In this document: positions 26,224 to 33,685 of the stretch, in pieces
Layout: each line of letters starts with the position of its first letter
Position numbering within the stretch: the stretch's first letter is position 1
Source: Lysobacter_C sp966210725
GTDB taxonomy: Bacteria; Pseudomonadota; Gammaproteobacteria; Xanthomonadales; Xanthomonadaceae
Direction: 5' to 3'
Assembly: GCA_966210725.1 (NCBI GenBank)
Contig: CBIHLN010000002.1
Location: 13,932-77,931, forward strand
DNA: 64,000 nt
The notes under the pieces: model-generated
What the model was told of the DNA's origin: nothing
The model's input: the letters and a program-made list of their open reading frames with translations, nothing else
The model's database searches: none
Made by a program: the position numbers and the translations under genes

Positions 26224-27243
26224 CTATGCCGGAAGCATGCCGGGCGCCGGCGCGGGCGCGCCGTCCGGCTCCGGCCCGGGCGCCTCGCCCGCCCCCAGCG
26301 GCAGCGGATTGCCGGGCGTACGCAGCAACGGGCAGCCCGGCGGCAGGTGCATGCGCAGGCGCGAGGCGACGCAGTCGATGCGGAAGCCGCGCGCTTCCAC
26401 CGGCTCGCCGTCGAGGTTCAGCACGAACGGCTCGGCGCCTTCGATCGCCACCCACGGCAACTGCCGGCGCACGGCGACGCGGTCGAGCGCGCCCTGCTTG
26501 CCCTCGGTCAGCAGCGCGCCGACGGTGGCGCCCACCTCGCCTTCCAGCTCCGGGACGATGGTGAGGTCCAGCAGGTCGTCGTCGATCACGGCGTCCGGGC
26601 ACAGCACCTGCCCGCCGCCGGCCTGGCGCCCGTTGCCGATGCCCAGCGCGATGAAGCCGCCCTCCCAGTCGAATTCCGGACCCGACACGCGCGCGGCGAT
26701 GGGCTCGATCCGCCCCAGCTTGGCGATGCCGGTGATGAGGTAGGCCAGCCCGCCGAGCATCTTCTTCAGGCCCTCGTCGGTCTCCACCGTCACCTGCGTG
26801 CCGAAACCGCCGCTGGCGAGGTTGGCGCACCAGTGGCGGCTGCCGTCGGTGTCGATGCACAGCAGGTCGATCGGTTGGGCGGCGGTGCGGCGGATGAGGT
26901 CGAGGGCCTCGACCGGGTCCAGCGGCACGTCAGCCGCGGTGGCGAAATCGTTGGCCGTCCCCATTGGCACCAGCGCCAGCGCGGGCAACGCGCCGGCATC
27001 CGCGTCCTGGCCGGCCAGCGCGGTCGCCACCTCGCTCAGCGTGCCGTCGCCGCCGGCAGCGATCACCGTGTCGACCCGGTTGGCGAGGGCCTCTTCGACA
27101 TGACGGGCGGCGTCGCCGCCCTCCCACGTGACCCGCACGTCGATGCGGATGCCGTTGCGGCGCAGGTCGAGCACGGCCTCGCGCAGCGGCTCGTCGCCGG
27201 CGGACTTGCCGTTGAGGATCAGGCACCAGTAGGAGGCAGGCAT
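26224..27243 (-). CDS. yegS: YegS-like lipid kinase (diacylglycerol kinase catalytic domain)
   Basis: A 339-residue DAGK-fold kinase: VIAAGGDGTLSEVATAL is the nucleotide-binding GGDGT motif, VPMGTANDFA follows, and the C-terminal beta domain contains GGGQVLCPDAVIDDDLLDL and VLNLDGEPVEA. YegS enzymes phosphorylate phosphatidylglycerol or other lipids (family knowledge). A Pro/Gly/Ala-rich tail (GPEPDGAPAPAPG) extends past the core. Confidence 0.88.
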   Translation of the reverse strand: MPASYWCLILNGKSAGDEPLREAVLDLRRNGIRIDVRVTWEGGDAARHVEEALANRVDTVIAAGGDGTLSEVATALAGQDADAGALPALALVPMGTANDFATAADVPLDPVEALDLIRRTAAQPIDLLCIDTDGSRHWCANLASGGFGTQVTVETDEGLKKMLGGLAYLITGIAKLGRIEPIAARVSGPEFDWEGGFIALGIGNGRQAGGGQVLCPDAVIDDDLLDLTIVPELEGEVGATVGALLTEGKQGALDRVAVRRQLPWVAIEGAEPFVLNLDGEPVEARGFRIDCVASRLRMHLPPGCPLLRTPGNPLPLGAGEAPGPEPDGAPAPAPGMLPA

Positions 27244-27482
27244 GGGGCGCGCGTGCGGGGGCGGTGGGGCAGGCTAGCAACGCCGCGCCAAGCGGAAGTG
27301 AAACCCCTCCCTTCGCGGCCGTGCGGCGACACGCGCGCGACACGCCGGTGTCATCACGCGGTCATCGGACGCGCGGAGCATGGGAGTCCATTCCCAGGGA
27401 CGACGGGCGGAGGCAGGATCGCCTCCAATCTTCCAGACCGGTGCCGGCGACGGCATCGGCCTTTCCACGTGCGGACGCGTGC

Positions 27483-28154
27483 TCAGCGCACGCCGGCAAC
27501 GGCCGACTTCATCCGCCCGATCACGTCCTGGTAGTCGTCGGCATTGAAGATCGCCGAGCCGGCGACGAAGGTGTCCGCGCCGGCCGCCGCGATCTCGGAG
27601 ATGTTGTCGGCCTTCACCCCGCCATCGATCTCCAGCCGGATCGCCCTGCCGCTGCGGTCGATCATTTCGCGCACCCGGCGCAGCTTGTCCAGCGCCGAGG
27701 GGATGAACGACTGCCCGCCGAAGCCCGGGTTGACCGACATCAGCAGCACCAGGTCCAGCTCGTCCAGGACCCACTCCAGCACCTCGACCGGCGTGGCCGG
27801 GTTCAGCACCAGCCCGGCCTGGCAGCCGTGCGACCTGATCAGCTGCACGGTGCGGTGCACGTGCGCGCTGGCCTCGGGGTGGAAGCTGATGACGGACGCG
27901 CCGGCCTTGGCGAAGTCCGGGACGATGCGGTCGACCGGCTCCACCATCAGGTGCACGTCGATCGGCGCGGTGACGCCGTGCTTGCGCAGCGCCTCGCAGA
28001 CCATCGGACCGATGGTGAGGTTGGGCACGTAGTGGTTGTCCATCACGTCGAAATGCACCCAGTCCGCACCCGCGGCCAGGACGGCGTCGACCTCTTCGCC
28101 GAGGCGGGCGAAGTTGGCCGAAAGGATGGAGGGGGCGATGACGGTGGGTTGCAT
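27483..28154 (-). CDS. rpe: Ribulose-phosphate 3-epimerase
   Basis: A 223-residue TIM-barrel epimerase of the pentose phosphate pathway: APSILSANFARLGEE, VHFDVMDNHYVPNLTIGP, DVHLMVEPVDRIVPDFAKAG, VNPGFGGQSFIP, EIDGGVKADNI. Metal-binding His/Asp residues are intact. ATG 28154 gives the family N-terminus MQPTVIAPSILSA. Confidence 0.95.
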   Translation of the reverse strand: MQPTVIAPSILSANFARLGEEVDAVLAAGADWVHFDVMDNHYVPNLTIGPMVCEALRKHGVTAPIDVHLMVEPVDRIVPDFAKAGASVISFHPEASAHVHRTVQLIRSHGCQAGLVLNPATPVEVLEWVLDELDLVLLMSVNPGFGGQSFIPSALDKLRRVREMIDRSGRAIRLEIDGGVKADNISEIAAAGADTFVAGSAIFNADDYQDVIGRMKSAVAGVR

Positions 28155-28422
28155 GGCGGCGCTCGCGGAAGGCAGGCGCCCATTGTCGCCGTCGGCGGCC
28201 GGCGACGAAAGCGTGATGCGCGTCGCGTCGCCGCTCAGCAAGGTGAGGGGCACGTCAGGGCTGGCTGCATCCGGCTGTGCACGATGCCCGTACCGCAGCA
28301 GGTCCGTGTCCGATCCCCCGATGACACGCATGCCATGCGTGCATGCACGGGACGCGGTCGACTGCGTTGGCGGCACCGGGCACTGCGTCGGCGCCGCCGC
28401 CCCCCAAAACAAGGAGTACCGA

Positions 28423-29268
28423 ATGAACCGTCCCCGTTCCCTGCTGTTGGCTTCACTCGCACTGGCCACCGCGCCGGCCTTCGCGCAATCGGCGCAGTAC
28501 GACTCCACCTGGACCGGCGGCTACGTCGGCGGCTACGCCGGTGGTGTGTTCGACCCGGATGACGGCAACGACCGCTTCCTGTTCGACACCGACCTGGACG
28601 GCACGTACGACGACACCGTGCGCACCGGTGCGGGCGCGGATGCGTTTTCGCCCGGCGTCTGCAATGGCGTGGCGCGCGGCCCCACCCCCGATGCCGGATG
28701 CAACGGCAACAACGGTGGCGCCGAATGGGGCCTGCGGCTGGGCTACGACTGGCAGATGGGCGATGTCGTGTTCGGCATCGTCGGCGACTACGGCTGGAAC
28801 GACGCGCGCGACGCGGTGACCGCCTTCAGCACCACGCCGGCGAGCTACACCATGCTGCGCAAGGTCGACACGATGGCGGCCATCCGCGGCCGGCTGGGCC
28901 TGGCGTTCGGCGGCGGCAGCTACGCCGACAACCTGGTCTACGTCACCGCCGGCTATGCGCAGGCCGACATCGAAAACAGCTTCCAGACCAGCAACGGCGT
29001 CAACACCTTCACCACCAACGGCGACAGCGATGCCGACGGCACCCAGTACGGCATCGGCTACGAGCGCAAGTTCAATCCGAACTTCGCGCTGGGCATCGAG
29101 TACCTGCGCACCAACCTGGACGACGACGAGTACCGCGTGCGTGCCGGGGGCCCGGCGCCGGCCACCAACCCGTTCATCCTGGTCAACGCCGACGGCACGG
29201 ACATGCGCCGCAGCGACACCGGCTTCGACCTGGACAGCCTGCGGCTGACCGCCACCTACCGGTTCTGA
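28423..29268 (+). CDS. Outer-membrane beta-barrel protein (Omp25/opacity-like)
   Basis: A 281-residue protein with signal peptide SLLLASLALATAPAFAQ and alternating beta-strand sequence typical of small barrels (TWTGGYVGGYAGGVF, GLRLGYDWQMGDVVFGIVGD, YGIGYERKFNPNFALGIEYL), ending in the C-terminal aromatic signature ATYRF recognised by the BAM complex. Large acidic loops (DPDDGNDRFLFDTDLDGTYD) suggest divalent cation binding. ATG 28423 has AAGGAG 6 nt upstream. It is divergent from rpe. The transport or adhesion role is unknown. Confidence 0.85.
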   Translation: MNRPRSLLLASLALATAPAFAQSAQYDSTWTGGYVGGYAGGVFDPDDGNDRFLFDTDLDGTYDDTVRTGAGADAFSPGVCNGVARGPTPDAGCNGNNGGAEWGLRLGYDWQMGDVVFGIVGDYGWNDARDAVTAFSTTPASYTMLRKVDTMAAIRGRLGLAFGGGSYADNLVYVTAGYAQADIENSFQTSNGVNTFTTNGDSDADGTQYGIGYERKFNPNFALGIEYLRTNLDDDEYRVRAGGPAPATNPFILVNADGTDMRRSDTGFDLDSLRLTATYRF

Positions 29269-29292
29269 CCGGCGCGGCCCTGCGCGAGGGGC

Positions 29293-29628
29293 TCAGGTCC
29301 CCTTGCGCAGGGCCTTGATGCGGTCGTAGGCGCCGTTGATCTCGCGCGCCTTGGTCTCGGCCTGGCGGCGCAGTTCGGGCGCGGCACCGGCGACGCGGTC
29401 GGGGTGGTACTGGGCGATCAGGCGGCGGTAGGCCTGGTCGACCTCGGCGTCGCTGGCGTCGGACGTCAGCCCCAGTTGCGCGTAGGGGTTGTCGCGGCGC
29501 AGCTTGAACCAGTCGGTATCGAAGGCATGGCCTATCAGGAGGCCGATCAACGCGCCCAGCAGCGGGTTGACGCGGAACAGGGCCGCGCCGGCCAGTGCAC
29601 CCAGCAGTTTTCCGTACCAGCGTTTCAT
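29293..29628 (-). CDS. Short membrane-anchored J-domain protein
   Basis: A 111-residue protein: the N-terminal hydrophobic hairpin LGALAGAALFRVNPLLGALIGLLIGH (residues 9-34, given here in two Gly-rich halves) is followed by a C-terminal J domain with the HPD motif (IAQYHPDRV). This resembles the two ends of DjlA without its central TerB domain. It probably recruits DnaK at the membrane. ATG 29628 is chosen because upstream sequence is Pro/Arg-rich and shared with the purC leader. Confidence 0.8.
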   Translation of the reverse strand: MKRWYGKLLGALAGAALFRVNPLLGALIGLLIGHAFDTDWFKLRRDNPYAQLGLTSDASDAEVDQAYRRLIAQYHPDRVAGAAPELRRQAETKAREINGAYDRIKALRKGT

Positions 29629-29796
29629 GCCGCGGGGCTCCGGGAAGGCGGTCGAGGGCGCGGCGGGAAGGGGCCGCGCGACGGGGCGCGAGTGTACCTG
29701 CACCCGGCCGCCGACCGGCGTACACTGCCCGGCCCCGTCGCGCGGGCGCGCGATGCGCTGCCGCCGACGGGGCCTGCGCCACCTGGGGGCTACACG

Positions 29797-30738
29797 TTGT
29801 CCACGACCTTGCACCGACCCTACCTGCTGGAATCCGACCTGCCCGGTCTGCACCTGCGCCACCGCGGCAAGGTGCGCGATGTGTTCGACCTGCCGGCCGG
29901 CGCGCTGCCGGCCGACGCCGGCTTCGGCGACTGCCTGCTGATGGTCGCCACCGACCGGCTGAGTGCCTTCGACGTGGTGCTGCCCGACCCGATCCCCGGC
30001 AAGGGCGAGATGCTCTGCCAGATCAGCAATTTCTGGTTCGACCGGACGGGCCACATCGTGCCCAACCACCTGACCGGCATCGATGTCGCGTCGGTGTTGC
30101 CGGCCGGCGTGGACGCGTCGCTGTATGCCAGGCGCGCGGTGGTCACGCGCCGCCTCAAGCCGGTGCCGATCGAATGCATCGCGCGCGGCTACGTGATCGG
30201 CAGTGGCTGGAAGGACTACCAGCGCACCGGCCGCATCAGCGGCATCGCCCTGCCCGACGGCCTGCAGCAGGCGCAGAAGCTCCAGGAGCCGATCTTCACC
30301 CCGTCGACCAAGGCCGCCGTCGGCGACCACGACGAGAACATCGACTTCGACACCGCGGTGCGGCTGTGCGGCGCCGAGCTGGCCGAAGCCGTGCGCGACG
30401 CCACGCTGCGCCTGTACCGCTATGCCGCCGACTTCGCCGCCGAACGCGGGATCCTGCTGGCCGACACCAAGTTCGAGTTCGGCACCGACGCCGACGGCCG
30501 CCTGTACGTGATGGACGAGATGCTCACCCCGGACTCGTCGCGGTACTGGCCGGCGGACGAGTACGAGGTCGGCACCAGTCCGCCCAGCTTCGACAAGCAG
30601 TTCGTGCGCGACTACCTGGAGACGCTGGACTGGGACAAGACCGCGCCCGGCCCGCGCCTGCCGCCGGAGGTGATCGAGCGCACGCGCGCGAAGTACGCCG
30701 AAGCACTGGAGCGGCTGGCGGGTATCCGGATCGATTGA
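29797..30738 (+). CDS. purC: Phosphoribosylaminoimidazole-succinocarboxamide synthase
   Basis: A 313-residue SAICAR synthetase of the longer (yeast-like) type: HRGKVRDVFDLP, VATDRLSAFDVVLPDPIPGK, RRLKPVPIECIARGYVIGSG, TKAAVGDHDENIDF, ILLADTKFEFG and MDEMLTPDSSRYWP. The only start giving the family N-terminus (STTLHRPYLLESDLPGL) is TTG 29797, preceded by GGGGG; a TTG start suggests modest translation. It is divergent from the J-domain gene. Confidence 0.92.
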   Translation: MSTTLHRPYLLESDLPGLHLRHRGKVRDVFDLPAGALPADAGFGDCLLMVATDRLSAFDVVLPDPIPGKGEMLCQISNFWFDRTGHIVPNHLTGIDVASVLPAGVDASLYARRAVVTRRLKPVPIECIARGYVIGSGWKDYQRTGRISGIALPDGLQQAQKLQEPIFTPSTKAAVGDHDENIDFDTAVRLCGAELAEAVRDATLRLYRYAADFAAERGILLADTKFEFGTDADGRLYVMDEMLTPDSSRYWPADEYEVGTSPPSFDKQFVRDYLETLDWDKTAPGPRLPPEVIERTRAKYAEALERLAGIRID

Positions 30739-30784
30739 GGCGGCGTCTGCCGGCCGACCCGGTCTTCGCGGGCGAACACGTTGC

Positions 30785-30963
30785 GGATCGCGCCTGAAGG
30801 CGCTCCTGCAGGAAGCCCCCGGAGCAGCGCACGGCTGTTGCAGGAGCGACGTCAGCCGCGATGCCGTGCGGCCGCCTCTGTAGGCGCGACGTAAGTCGCG
30901 ACCCGCCAGTGGGATTGCGACGCGACGGGCCGATGGCGGTCGCAACTTACGTCGCTCCTGCAA
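30785..30963. repeat. Family-1 composite palindromic element, copy 4 (rearranged)
   Basis: Inverted a' is at 30785-30810, a hybrid unit at 30838-30863 (b-like head GCAGGAGCGACG, a-like tail TCAGCCGCGATG), b at 30879-30903 and inverted b' at 30938-30963. The order is a'-a/b-b-b', unlike the other four copies. It lies between purC and the Mpo1-like gene. Confidence 0.85.
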
Positions 30964-31047
30964 CGGTCGCGTGGAAGCGACCGCGGCGGGCCATGCGCCG
31001 GCCCCGCGCCCTTGCCATACTCCCGCCACCGCCCGCCGGAGACCGCC

Positions 31048-31524
31048 ATGGACGTCGCTGCCCGCCCCATCGACCGCTGGTTCGCCAGTTACTCCGGCGA
31101 CCACCGCGACCCCACCAACCAGGCCATCCACGTGGTCGCGGTGCCGGCGATCCTGTGGAGCGTGATCGCGCTGCTGTGGTGCATCCCCTCGCCCGGCACG
31201 CTGTTCCGCGACGGCTTCTGGGCCGGGCTGGCGATGTTCGGCGCGTTCCTCTTCTACTACCGCGCCTCGCGCCGGCTGGGGCTGGGCATGGCCGCGGTGT
31301 TCGCACTGCTGGGGCTGCTGACCAACGTGCTGTTCGCCACGCTGGGTCGCATGCCACTGCTGACGCTGGCGATCGTTGTGTTCGTGGTGGCGTGGATCGC
31401 GCAGTTCATCGGCCACAAGATCGAGGGCCGCAAGCCGAGCTTCCTGACCGACCTGACCTACCTGCTGATCGGGCCGGCGTGGGTGCTGGTCAAGCTCTAC
31501 CGGCGGCTGGGCTGGACGTACTGA
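31048..31524 (+). CDS. Mpo1-like (DUF962) membrane protein
   Basis: A 158-residue protein with about four transmembrane segments. The conserved histidine motif YSGDHRDPTNQAIHVVAVP opens the protein, and QFIGHKIEGRKPSFLTDL sits near the end, matching DUF962/Mpo1, an Fe-dependent 2-hydroxy fatty acid dioxygenase family in yeast. The bacterial role is unproven. ATG 31048 has CGGAG 7 nt upstream. Confidence 0.85.
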   Translation: MDVAARPIDRWFASYSGDHRDPTNQAIHVVAVPAILWSVIALLWCIPSPGTLFRDGFWAGLAMFGAFLFYYRASRRLGLGMAAVFALLGLLTNVLFATLGRMPLLTLAIVVFVVAWIAQFIGHKIEGRKPSFLTDLTYLLIGPAWVLVKLYRRLGWTY

Positions 31525-31627
31525 CGGCGACGCCGCACCCGACGCGCGAAGCCGGCACGCACGGCAACGCGCATCCGGCCGGGGCCGTGTAAGGTCCGGC
31601 GTTCCCGTCCACGCCGGATCCTGCTCC

Positions 31628-32515
31628 ATGCCGCCACGCGATATCGCCCTGGTCCTGCTGATCTGCGTGGCGTGGGCCTTCAACTTCCTGACCTCCGCGC
31701 TGGCGCTGCGCGAGATCCCGCCGTTCCTGTTCACCGCGCTGCGCTTCGCGCTGCTGGCCCTGCCGCTGGTGTTCGTGCTCAAGCGTCCGGCACCCGGGCA
31801 GTGGCCGCGGCTGGTGGCGGTCTGCCTGTGCGTGGGCGTGGCGCATTTCGGGCTGAGCTTCCTGGCACTGAAGCTCGCCGGCAACCTCACCTCCCCGGCC
31901 ATCGTCATGCAGAGCTACGTGCCGATGACCGCGCTGCTGGCGTGGTGGCTGCTGGACGACCGCTTCGGCTGGCGCACCGGCCTGGCGATCGGCGTGAGCT
32001 TCGCCGGCGTGCTGGTGCTGGGGCTGGACCCGCTGGTGTTCCGTCGGCCGGATGCGCTGGCGCTGATGCTGGTGTCGGCGGCGTCCCTGGCGCTGGGCAC
32101 GGTGCTGATGAAGCGGCTGCGCGGGCTGGACGTCTTCAGCCAGCAGGGCTGGACCGCGCTGATCAGCGTGCTGCCGCTGCTGGGCCTGAGCCTGTGGCTG
32201 GAGCCGGGCAGCGTGGCGCGGCTGGGCGCGGTGAGCTGGGTGGGCTGGCTGGGCGTGGCGTACGCCGCCTTTATTTCCTCGCTGCTCGGCCACGGCCTCT
32301 ACTACGTGCTGGTGCAGCGCCACCCGGTGTCGCAGCTGATGCCGTGGCTGTTGCTGACCCCGGTGCTGGCCGTCGTGCTGGGCATCGTGGTGTGGGGCGA
32401 CCGCCCGGGCCCGGCGATGTGGGTCGGCGGCGCGATGGTGCTGGGCGGCGTGCTGATGATCGCGCTGCGTGCAATCACCAAGTCGCGCGAGTTGCCGCCG
32501 AAAGAGGTGCTGTAG
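31628..32515 (+). CDS. EamA/DMT-family inner-membrane transporter
   Basis: A 295-residue protein with about ten hydrophobic helices in two EamA repeats (CVAWAFNFLTSALAL and, in the second repeat, LLGHGLYYVLVQRHPVSQLMP). The fold is that of drug/metabolite exporters, such as amino-acid efflux proteins of the EamA/YdeD kind. The substrate is unknown. Confidence 0.85.
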   Translation: MPPRDIALVLLICVAWAFNFLTSALALREIPPFLFTALRFALLALPLVFVLKRPAPGQWPRLVAVCLCVGVAHFGLSFLALKLAGNLTSPAIVMQSYVPMTALLAWWLLDDRFGWRTGLAIGVSFAGVLVLGLDPLVFRRPDALALMLVSAASLALGTVLMKRLRGLDVFSQQGWTALISVLPLLGLSLWLEPGSVARLGAVSWVGWLGVAYAAFISSLLGHGLYYVLVQRHPVSQLMPWLLLTPVLAVVLGIVVWGDRPGPAMWVGGAMVLGGVLMIALRAITKSRELPPKEVL

Positions 32516-32549
32516 CGCCCATCGCCCCATCGGGGAGGACGGGCAGGCG

Positions 32550-33413
32550 TCAGCGCGGTGGCTCGAACATCGCGGGCAGCGGTCGGAACGCGCGGGGCGA
32601 ATAGCCCAGGTCGCGCGCGGCGGGGCCGGCATCGAACACCAGGTCGTCGCGCATCCGCGCCACCGCCGCATCGCCCAGGCCGCGCCCCGCCCCGATCAGC
32701 GCGGCGCCACGCAGGGCCAGCGCGAACACCGGCGGCGGCAGTTCGACCAGCCGCGCCGGTGGCTGCAGGCAGGCCAGCACGCGCGCGACCATCTCCCGGT
32801 ACGCCAGTGTTTCGCCACCGGGCAGGTCGTAGCGCTCGCCGGCTCCGGCCCCTCGCGCCAGGCACGCGAACGCGGCGTCGGCCAGGTCGTCCACGTGCAC
32901 CGGCTGGCGCTGCCCGGTGGCGCCGCGCGGCAGCGGGAACACGCCCGCGCGCCGCGCCAGGGCGGCGATGCGGGTCAACGTGGCATCGCGTCCGGCGCCG
33001 TAGACCAGAGTCGGGCGCAACACGGTGGCGGCGGCGCCGCGCGCGGCCGCGGTCTCCAACAGCGATGTTTCGGCCGATGCCAGCCGTTCGGCCACGTCGC
33101 GCTCGGCGTCATCGGGTGAGGCGTGCTTGACGGCGGCGCTGGTGGAGCCGAACGCCACCACGCGCGTGCACTCGACGGCGGCACTCCGGTACCAGCGCGC
33201 GAACCGGTCCAACGGCCCGCAACTGACGATCGCGTCGAATGCAGGGGGCGCACTGGCCGGCATGGCGTCGAGCGAACCGCGGTGCCAGGTGACGCCGGGC
33301 GAGGGCCCGCGCGCCGAACGCGACACCGCGTCCAGCGTCCAGCCGGCGTCGTGCAGGCGCGCCACCAGCGGCACGCCGATCTGTCCACTGGCGCCGAATA
33401 TCAGCGCGCGCAT
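32550..33413 (-). CDS. NAD(P)-dependent epimerase/dehydratase-like (SDR) protein
   Basis: A 287-residue extended SDR: the N-terminal Rossmann motif is GASGQIG, followed by VVAFGSTSA, a VLRPTLVYGAGRD segment and QPVHVDDLADAAF. The usual YxxxK catalytic pair is not obvious (the segment after VAFGSTSAAV has no clear Tyr), so it may bind NAD(P) without classical SDR catalysis, as in NmrA-like or quinone-oxidoreductase-linked members. Confidence 0.75.
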   Translation of the reverse strand: MRALIFGASGQIGVPLVARLHDAGWTLDAVSRSARGPSPGVTWHRGSLDAMPASAPPAFDAIVSCGPLDRFARWYRSAAVECTRVVAFGSTSAAVKHASPDDAERDVAERLASAETSLLETAAARGAAATVLRPTLVYGAGRDATLTRIAALARRAGVFPLPRGATGQRQPVHVDDLADAAFACLARGAGAGERYDLPGGETLAYREMVARVLACLQPPARLVELPPPVFALALRGAALIGAGRGLGDAAVARMRDDLVFDAGPAARDLGYSPRAFRPLPAMFEPPR

Positions 33414-33685
33414 CGGGCGCGATGCCGCACGCGGACGACGCCGCCATCGCGGTCGCCGGACCGGCCCGGACGCCGGATCGTATTAATAAGTGTCATGCCT
33501 GCCATGCCGCCGCATCCGTTGATGCAGCAAGCATACGCAAGCCTTGGCAGCGCACGGGATGGCCGGTCGCTTCGGTTAGAATCCGGGGGCTTTCCACGCC
33601 GGTGCGCGTCCCGCGCCGGCGTGTCGAACCCGCCGCACGACCGGTCCCCACCCGCGCGCACGCCGCGCAACGCCTTGGGAGCGTG

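Noticed and set aside
24537..26564. A 675-codon plus-strand frame opposite trpE
   Set aside because: Shadow of trpE with biased composition.
27244..27482. Small gene between yegS and rpe
   Set aside because: No frame with a start, Shine-Dalgarno and protein-like composition; I see only leader sequence here.
29293..31908. A long minus-strand frame across purC and the Mpo1-like gene
   Set aside because: Only its last 111 codons (the J-domain protein) look like protein; the rest is a shadow of purC and repeat sequence.
33414..33685. Small gene or promoter before mrpA
   Set aside because: No credible gene. A TAGAAT hexamer at 33577-33582 could be a -10 box, but no -35 box at proper spacing is visible, so I did not list a promoter.
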